11,809 nt of DNA from Bifidobacteriaceae bacterium. GTDB lineage: Bacteria > Actinomycetota > Actinomycetes > Actinomycetales > WQXJ01. Each line of letters begins with the position of its first letter. The first letter of the stretch is position 1. The notes beneath the pieces were generated by a model. The model was given only the letters and a program-made list of their open reading frames with translations, ran no database searches and was not told the origin of the DNA. Where the stretch lies: the NCBI GenBank assembly GCA_031261885.1, contig JAISIU010000108.1, positions 1-11,809 on the forward strand, in the 5' to 3' direction. Shown here piece by piece: positions 6,001 through 9,079 of the stretch. A program made the translations under genes and the position numbers.

Positions 6001-8921
6001 ACTGGCGGGCGTCCGATGGCGGAACCGGCCAGAGCGAGACCGTCACCGACACCGACGGCACCGCCATCGACATGCCGGCCCGCGTGGCCACGCTGGCCCA
6101 GGCCTCCGGCCGGTTCGACGACGGCTTCGACGTCACGGGCGTGGTCCCCGACTACACCTATCTGCACAAGGGCGCCACGCTGCCCGTCACGTTCACGGTC
6201 GTCAACACGGGCCCCACCGCGATCGACTCGCTTCAGGCCGTCTTCAAGGACTCGACCACGGGCGACTACACGAAGGCGGGCGGCACCAGCGCCGGGCTCG
6301 GCCTCGCGCCCGGCGCCACGGCCACGCTGACCGCCCATTACGACATCCCGGACGGCGCCGTCGAAAGCCCCGACTGGCGGATCACCGCGAGCTACGGCGC
6401 CGCCCCGGCCGGCCGGACCGAGACGCGCGGCGACGTGTTGCACCTCGACGTGCCGGAAGTCGGCATCGCCGGTTCCGAGGTCACGAAGAGCGAGGAAGGG
6501 GAGCGCGAGTTCCTCGTCACGCTCGGCAATGAGACGGACGTGCCGCTGGCCGGCTCGGGCCGGCAGGTCCGGGTCGAGTTCCAGGACGACGCCGACGCCG
6601 CCACGAACGACGCCGGGGCCGCGCCGGTCCCGGCCGTGACCATCGCCGATGACGCCGCCCTTCAGAAGATCGACGCCGGCGTCTACACGCTGTCCGTGCC
6701 GTTCGACCTCGCCGCCTACGTGACCGACCGGCTCGGCGCGGACGAGATCCCGGCCACCGGCATCCGGATCGGCCTCACGGCCAGCGTCCTCGACGCCGAC
6801 GGCAACGTCCTGCTGGAGGCCAACCCGACGAACAACCGGGCGAGCGTCGAGTTCCCGTCGCTGATCGCCCAGAACGGCGGCCTGCCGCAACGCGCCACGG
6901 CGGAACTCGACAACACCTCAGGGCACGGCAGCCACGTGGCCGTCACGCTCGAGAACCTGTCCCTGTCCCCGATCCGCGGCGCCGGCGTGCTCGTCACACT
7001 GCTCGACGCCCAGGGCAACGCCATCGCCACGAAGAAGGCCACCGCCGCCGGGCAACCCCTCACCCTGCGCGGCGAGGCCACGGCCCACCTCACCGCCGAC
7101 TTCGATCAAGCCGGCGCCCGCGCGACGGCCCGCTACTTCCCGGACGCCCCGACCGCCGGCCCCGGCCTGGCCGGGCTCGGGCTGACGGGCGTCCCGGGCC
7201 TCGACTTCGACGGCGGCCGGCTCGACTACACGGTCGATGCCCAGAACCTGGCCCGCACCACGCTCACGGCCCGCGCCGCCAGCGCCGGCGCCACCGTGGA
7301 CATCGACTACGGCGGCCGCACGGTCGGCTCCGGCACGGGTCTGGCGGCCGCGACCGTGCCACTGGCCATCCCCACCGAGGACGGCCAAACGGCGGACAAC
7401 GTTCTCACCGTACGGGTCACCACGGCATCGGACACCACCACCACGTACCGGGTGACGGTCCAAAACCGGCTCGACCGGGCGACATCGGGCCTGGTCCTGG
7501 GCCTCGACGCGCCCGTGACGAACGGCTGGGTCAACGCCGAGGCGGCCCCCGGCGACGCCGTCGCGGTCCAAGCCCGGGACGGCGCCGGCGCGTCCGGCGA
7601 CTGGCAGTACCGGGCCCTGACCGCCCAGGTGGACGGCGGCGCCCCCGCCACCGTCCCGGGCTTCACGGGCGCCGCCCAAACCGTCGCGACCGTGGCCGAG
7701 GACGGCGTCCACACCGTCGCCGTCCAGGGCAAGGCCACCACGGGCGAGGTCTACCCGGCCGAACCGCTCCCCGTCTGGGTGGACCGCACGGCCCCCACTC
7801 TCGCCGAGGCCACGATGACGACCCTCGCCCAAGGCGTCGCCGCCGGCGGCGTCACGCGGCCGTCCCAGGCCGGGCTGAACCCCGCGACGCTCGCCCAGAC
7901 CGACCGCCGCGTCCGCGTGACGTTCACGGCCGGCGACGGCACCAGCGGCCTGGCCGGTTGCGGCCTCGTGCTGGACGGCGGGCGCACGGTCCCGGCCACG
8001 CCCGGCCCCGACGGCCGCTGCGAGGCCACGCTGGCCGAGCCGTACAGCGGCGACGTCCAGGCCCAGGCCACGGACGTGGCCGGCAACCGCACGGTCCGGG
8101 ACCTCGGCCACGTCGCCATCGTCTCGGAACTGGACCAGGCGCCCACCGAGACGGTCCGCGTCATGGCCACGGACCAGGGCTCCGCCACGGTCCAGTACTC
8201 GGCCAAACTGAACACGCCGGGCCGCTTCGTCCAGGCCCAACTCCAGCTCGCCGGGCCCGGCTCGAACGCCTGGACGGCAGTCGCGACCGTGCCGAAAGAG
8301 CAGGAGGCGGCGCTCGCGGGCGGGCTCACCCAGGTCATCGCGCCGCTGGCCTCCGCCACCGGCTACCGCGTCCGCCTGGCCGTCACCCACGACGAGGTCG
8401 AGGTCGCCTACTCCGACCCGGTCGCGCTGACCACGAACCTGAAAACCCCGGCCACCGCGCCCCGGGCCAAGGCCATCAAACTGACCGCGATCAAGCTCAG
8501 GGTCCCGGCCTCGAAGGCCAAACTGCAGTACCGCATCGCGCCGGCCGGCAGCGGCGCGTGGTCGGCCTGGCAGTACTCGCCGACCTTCACGAAGCTGAAG
8601 CCGGGCCACCGCTACGACGTGCAACAACGCCGTGTCCAAGCCGGGCTGCCGCCCTCGGCTCCCTCGGCCGCGGCGACGCTGCGCACGGCGAGCCGCGCCA
8701 CCGTGACCTTCACCTCGGTGAAGAAGGGCGTGGCGGTCCAAGGCCTGCCGAAGGCCAAACGGGTCAAGGTGGGCAAGCGCGTCGCGAAGCCGGCCGCGCC
8801 GAGGGCCCAGGGCTGGCGCTTCACGGGCTGGTACAAGGACCGGACGCTCAAACACCGCTACGGGTTCCAGAAGAAGGTGACGCGCAACCTCAAGCTCTAC
8901 GCCGGCTGGCGGCGCGCCTGA
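1..8921 (+). CDS. Giant secreted multidomain surface protein, 5'-truncated by the window (at least 2972 aa)
   Basis: The frame is open from the first complete codon at position 3, without a stop, to TGA at 8919-8921. The residues before the first GTG (93) read as ordinary domain sequence, so the true start and signal peptide lie upstream. Domains in order: Ig-like strands (to ~860), a Big2-like domain (865-1118), FnIII/Ig-like domains (1115-1872), a second Big2-like domain (~1990-2292), carboxypeptidase-regulatory-like modules (2293-2925), a conserved WW/aromatic core and amphipathic beta module (3018-4390), a propeller-like segment (4707-6100), CARDB-like domains (6141-7150), a cadherin-like sandwich (7165-7470), Ig/FnIII-like domains (7472-8435) and a terminal Flg_new repeat (8697-8918). 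I see only three Cys codons (5862, 7959, 8019), as is usual for Gram-positive exoproteins. No catalytic motif, LPXTG or C-terminal hydrophobic helix is visible. Likely role: adhesion or cell-surface scaffolding (inference). The coding call is very secure; the function is not known. Confidence 0.95.
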   Translation, partial: GSTISLTPNDTVRAQVTGVFAPAGAYRAGQVVPVTITYSEPVSNPAITVDDGAAGTPLPLAESADTLATTHTFLYTVPEDPADRIAIKAWSATEILGDQASGGFDGASMSIDGDDGVTFSRAPVWSAITGVTLSKDGQYGPGKETGATLTVTVAPTSAAFQDWAAELGAHDDVSQSVAFSLDGGATRLPLTYQGTDAATGATTLTGTFDVPPTTEGRTGRVELYGTEAADPGAADAAWRLILGADTYADYHVTGAILFTDPSQLGIAEPADGWDRDKRIIYAGPDEAPVTFSPDIVLTTATFQGPEDFTWSLDPVDATNPPGVEIATIDAGGVLTPTGQGDGRVRVVLTATNGGIGDPLVVKGTAIDVKVGGTPYIAVPGAKGTLTLTQGQALRFAWSSNATLLASRLDEPYVAQYRVTVYRGDWTVEQMASGQAGSPMTPAVTTADLTTTVPAGTLTDLSRGGKAAYSYLLQTDNPTDRTQTLSAGGGIVVLAPAATVQVDTDAGSRYILDNHGPVHVTWTLEHFDPANAAEFEFTVTTPNGPVDGSEVTFEPGSDGQDGTFRNPAGHTVGWATATGGAYTLDPAVIGGDDLKTAYTVQIKAKNASDSTYSYASTQLWVYDHTALDILVDGTKPAGGKVALSNRGWVTEEAARSGTALRDTVLAAYDSDRLNLRAAVSANYGDHAWEMVADQLAWNSSDQHTATLNQRHGQMYANIDNSTTKTFAPDTELLLSGVNSGQTTITATHARTGMAASIDVNVDTLAGQLFIFQAYPRTQTAMTYQDQKGASHQATSDTAGRFAIYSPDGVAGDVPFSSKFGGREYRGTLHAQDLRSGEQDSAYGYTYPVNQITLRPIAEVTLHLQQPDGTPFQGRVQLNGGVWVDGTYAPGSQLAARGADHIVTPDALGAVTLTWDITRWGAATGDALRFDYVFEATFPDGGYRPMIVKTSTKSLDTWDVMAASHITVLRDLDGAGPGAPFLGSAQVSTAKDGSDAEDITGSDVRVGPNLDYPTAYLTSTFLWWGGDPAAPDGLSARLLDQGDGTVPAGQSYKSFAYPFSTMPLTEHTERLDASTLWMDKVVSRPIEYDLSDGGDAADGGHVAKTIAPAFTVYNGLAAPVDAPGAARDAKNAVALPSPAGVAPATFSTVNGNQLINQGLTAMSNIKIDTSMFKMFIAPTKDPAVFNYVVQVQIGNMPPDSANVDGGIDWSTLGKSTSNSSGVAVKPVPSPFEAAKMAAGTYMKEAKNTVNEANKSGRASDKGALFQVGGYAEGKIWYDTKLGKWRSRLMGGYEDAGGGFSYQKSWNIMAGPFPMTFSLELGGAVTLSVNWQTLESQATGGQSGFDTAWADPDQEYVRDDLIHLRAMFYVDMFGGLGLDFTVVALKFGLFGTVAVNVNQYWLERTYVKDTSQEMVNGGSVKVTGTFGIRAELKALFIKLKFVVVQVGITFGPWGWGQWENIGAYWKSVTGQDLLEDGVPIYKSKGAKKLAAKDPAAWTPEQTAASKAYSQAYGIEPGTTMLPVNSAALESRDYLTTADRAWTGGAGDGSGGTPAAARTAKGARAAAQPGNPTTIWTNAYPDAAPQLLDDGSGFAYLTDQGSADVYKTRAAFAEADGNGWAEGRILDDAGKGDSSLAVAGDAAFAAAAWVRQTRDPAGDVTASDQTGSIADMSASAEVEAAVRTGDGPWTTTALTANSVGDLAPAVAVGGSKVLVAWRQVATAADSAAVTFDTLDRIVYRVYDAGQWGPLQVAYNGTGGTVKGLTAAVAPSGRTGAIVYTVQKGTDEAATAAVAQVLDLQKDVTEQQAADGVNTIRSDVQVTDDTAAAANPQLTTVSDATGQELFLAAWHTRTAGQDQGGNATTDQDIQLYAFDAADGQPTSLPDSLAAAGAADGVVPTTNFRFARHTSGTLEETALVWADAGSTGAALGQSAGGDAEGSATPDATTTGSLKAVRLTCGPDGRLALAAPVTLATLEEGAVVDSFDAVANDGGTAVTAIMETSRDWRASDGGTGQSETVTDTDGTAIDMPARVATLAQASGRFDDGFDVTGVVPDYTYLHKGATLPVTFTVVNTGPTAIDSLQAVFKDSTTGDYTKAGGTSAGLGLAPGATATLTAHYDIPDGAVESPDWRITASYGAAPAGRTETRGDVLHLDVPEVGIAGSEVTKSEEGEREFLVTLGNETDVPLAGSGRQVRVEFQDDADAATNDAGAAPVPAVTIADDAALQKIDAGVYTLSVPFDLAAYVTDRLGADEIPATGIRIGLTASVLDADGNVLLEANPTNNRASVEFPSLIAQNGGLPQRATAELDNTSGHGSHVAVTLENLSLSPIRGAGVLVTLLDAQGNAIATKKATAAGQPLTLRGEATAHLTADFDQAGARATARYFPDAPTAGPGLAGLGLTGVPGLDFDGGRLDYTVDAQNLARTTLTARAASAGATVDIDYGGRTVGSGTGLAAATVPLAIPTEDGQTADNVLTVRVTTASDTTTTYRVTVQNRLDRATSGLVLGLDAPVTNGWVNAEAAPGDAVAVQARDGAGASGDWQYRALTAQVDGGAPATVPGFTGAAQTVATVAEDGVHTVAVQGKATTGEVYPAEPLPVWVDRTAPTLAEATMTTLAQGVAAGGVTRPSQAGLNPATLAQTDRRVRVTFTAGDGTSGLAGCGLVLDGGRTVPATPGPDGRCEATLAEPYSGDVQAQATDVAGNRTVRDLGHVAIVSELDQAPTETVRVMATDQGSATVQYSAKLNTPGRFVQAQLQLAGPGSNAWTAVATVPKEQEAALAGGLTQVIAPLASATGYRVRLAVTHDEVEVAYSDPVALTTNLKTPATAPRAKAIKLTAIKLRVPASKAKLQYRIAPAGSGAWSAWQYSPTFTKLKPGHRYDVQQRRVQAGLPPSAPSAAATLRTASRATVTFTSVKKGVAVQGLPKAKRVKVGKRVAKPAAPRAQGWRFTGWYKDRTLKHRYGFQKKVTRNLKLYAGWRRA
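865..1118 (+). other. Big2-like immunoglobulin-fold domain in the giant protein
   Basis: The translated segment follows the bacterial Ig-like (Big2) pattern. A tryptophan strand (FTWSLDP) is followed by a variable loop, then the signature of an alanine-threonine-valine-type strand with Asp-Gly (ATIDAGGVLTPTGQGDGRV), an alternating valine strand, and a closing strand ending DVKVGG. A second, more divergent copy lies at about 1990-2292, where LAWNSSDQHTATL leads to SGQTTITATHARTG and IDVNVDTL. Big2 domains in this setting act as rigid spacers or adhesive modules of surface proteins. The fold assignment is by pattern only. Confidence 0.6.
2293..2925 (+). other. Carboxypeptidase-regulatory-like / prealbumin-like beta domains
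   Basis: Two consecutive segments look like small beta sandwiches used as stalks. The first contains SDTAGRFAIYSPDG, the typical 'tDadGrFeiy' strand of carboxypeptidase-regulatory-like domains. The second begins ITLRPIAEVTLHLQQPDGTPF and continues through RVQLNGGVWVDGTY to a strand with RFDYVFEATFPDGGYRPM. From memory, the same order of strands precedes the WW-containing core in giant secreted proteins of clostridia. No enzymatic residues are seen. Exact domain borders are approximate. Confidence 0.5.
3018..4390 (+). other. Conserved central core with Trp/Gly-rich amphipathic beta-strand module
   Basis: The first part has YLTSTFLWWGG followed by GQSYKSFAYPFSTMPLTE, then KIDTSMFKMFIAPTKDPAVF (3490-3549). 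From about 3784 to 4370 comes a run of alternating polar/hydrophobic strands broken by Gly turns: GGYAEGKIWYDTKLGKW, MAGPFPMTFSLELGGAV, LRAMFYVDMFGGLGLDF, VKVTGTFGIRAELKALFIK and GITFGPWGWGQW. The pattern is of a large antiparallel beta structure, unlike the Ig-type sandwiches on each side. I recall closely similar blocks in very large secreted proteins of gut Firmicutes, but know of no assigned function. A short Ala/Lys-rich helix-prone stretch (about 3690-3780) precedes the beta run. Confidence 0.55.
4707..6130 (+). other. Beta-propeller-like repeat region
   Basis: Several repeats share a strand ending in a tryptophan or aromatic residue after a small-residue run: APQLLDDGSGFAYLTD, LAVAGDAAFAAAAWVRQ, AVAVGGSKVLVAWRQ, GRTGAIVYTV, DATGQELFLAAWHTR and LEETALVWADAG. 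Between them are strands ending in a 'GxW' element (GNGWAEGRIL, GDGPWTTTAL, AGQWGPLQV). The spacing and number, about six, fit the blades of a six-bladed propeller. No metal or active-site signature is visible. One of the three cysteines of the protein (codon at 5862) lies here. The propeller assignment is inference from repeat spacing. Confidence 0.5.
6141..7150 (+). other. Tandem CARDB-like beta-sandwich domains
   Basis: Three successive domains each carry the hallmarks of CARDB (cell-adhesion-related bacterial) domains. The first has LPVTFTVVNTGPTAIDSLQA, then an 'LAPGATATLTAHYDIP' strand. The second has REFLVTLGNETDVPL and ends EANPTNNRASVEF, the typical 'E.nptNN' closing motif. The third, shorter domain has HVAVTLENLSLSPIRGAGV and LRGEATAHLTADF. 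CARDB domains usually occur in secreted proteins as repeated structural or binding modules. Borders are approximately 6141-6425, 6441-6870 and 6882-7150. Confidence 0.65.
7165..7470 (+). other. Cadherin-like beta-sandwich domain
   Basis: The segment shows the order of motifs typical of the bacterial cadherin-like beta-sandwich family: a 'gltGVPGLDF' opening, a YTV strand (LDYTVDAQN), a valine/threonine strand with 'AGATVDIDYGG', an 'IPTEDGQTADNVLTVRVT' strand, and a closing TTTTYRVTVQN. These domains are found in large exoproteins of Gram-positive bacteria near CARDB, Ig-like and Flg_new modules, as here. The structural role is by analogy. Confidence 0.6.
8439..8918 (+). other. Strongly basic C-terminus: FnIII-like module plus Listeria-Bacteroides (Flg_new) repeat
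   Basis: The last 160 residues split into two parts. Residues encoded at 8439-8696 include LQYRIAPAGSGAWSAWQYS followed by FTKLKPGHRYDVQQRR, the 'YRi..G.W..sp.F..L.Pg..Y....R' pattern of a repeated surface-protein module. Positions 8697-8918 match the Flg_new/InlB B-repeat: VTFTSVKKGV, then AKPAAPRAQGWRFTGWYKD, and the terminal VTRNLKLYAGW followed only by RRA. I count about 20 Lys and 17 Arg against 2 Asp and no Glu in this stretch, the reverse of the acidic body of the protein. Confidence 0.75.
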
Positions 8922-8961
8922 CGGCCGGCCCGGCCCATCGGGCCCTGGCCGGCCGGGCCGT
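8921..8961 (+). terminator. Hairpin directly at the stop codon of the giant gene
   Basis: The arms 8921-8935 (ACGGCCGGCCCGGCC) and 8947-8961 (GGCCGGCCGGGCCGT) are complementary over about 14 bp with one bulged base on each side and an 11-nt loop. The first base is the last base of the TGA stop. There is no T-run after it. It may act with the next hairpin as a tandem terminator or an RNA 3'-end stabiliser. Confidence 0.45.
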
Positions 8962-8963
8962 GA

Positions 8964-8999
8964 CGCGCCCCGCGTTCCTGCGCCGGAACGCGGGGCGCG
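8964..8999 (+). terminator. Perfect 15-bp GC-rich inverted repeat after the giant gene
   Basis: Positions 8964-8978 pair perfectly with 8985-8999 (15 bp), leaving the 6-nt loop TGCGCC. The stem begins CGCGCCCCGCG. No T-tract follows (CGCCGCTTAGACT), which is common for actinobacterial terminators. Its place 43 nt after a stop codon and about 80 nt before the next start fits a transcription terminator for the giant gene. Confidence 0.65.
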
Positions 9000-9004
9000 C
9001 CGCT

Positions 9005-9051
9005 TAGACTCAGGTCACATCCCCGCCACGCGCGAAGCACTCGCCTAGTTT
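9005..9051 (+). promoter_or_regulatory. Possible -10 elements in the vanW-family leader
   Basis: After the hairpins the sequence becomes less GC-rich and contains two TANNNT hexamers on the plus strand: TAGACT at 9005-9010 and TAGTTT at 9046-9051. Neither has a convincing -35 element at 17-18 nt, and the upstream region of the first lies inside the hairpin. If TAGTTT is used, transcription would start near 9057-9058, just before the purine-rich Shine-Dalgarno-like stretch. Weak evidence. Confidence 0.25.
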
Positions 9052-9079
9052 GCCGATGGGAGGACGGAACTTTTTACCG

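Noticed and set aside
3270..6022. Octamer GATGGCGG six times on the plus strand (3270, 3288, 3606, 3701, 5958, 6015), five of them Asp-Gly-Gly with the rare GAT codon
   Set aside because: It looked like a possible polarity or uptake motif, but at least two inverse copies exist in the window (6061 and near 10036), and Asp-Gly-Gly is common in this protein. The sample is too small; a whole-genome octamer and strand-skew count would be needed.
1383..6890. A 1835-codon open frame on the minus strand inside the giant gene
   Set aside because: It is the antisense shadow of a GC-rich gene with strong third-position bias. Its translation is Gly/Arg/Val-rich low complexity with no domain, while the plus-strand frame has clear domains throughout.
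6918..8855. A 645-codon minus-strand open frame
   Set aside because: Same cause: antisense to well-supported domains of the giant protein, with Arg/Gly-rich composition and no recognisable motif.
8985..9010. GGAAC at 8985-8989 as an ECF sigma -35 box
   Set aside because: It is part of the perfect hairpin stem, and no GTT/GTC -10 element occurs at the required spacing.
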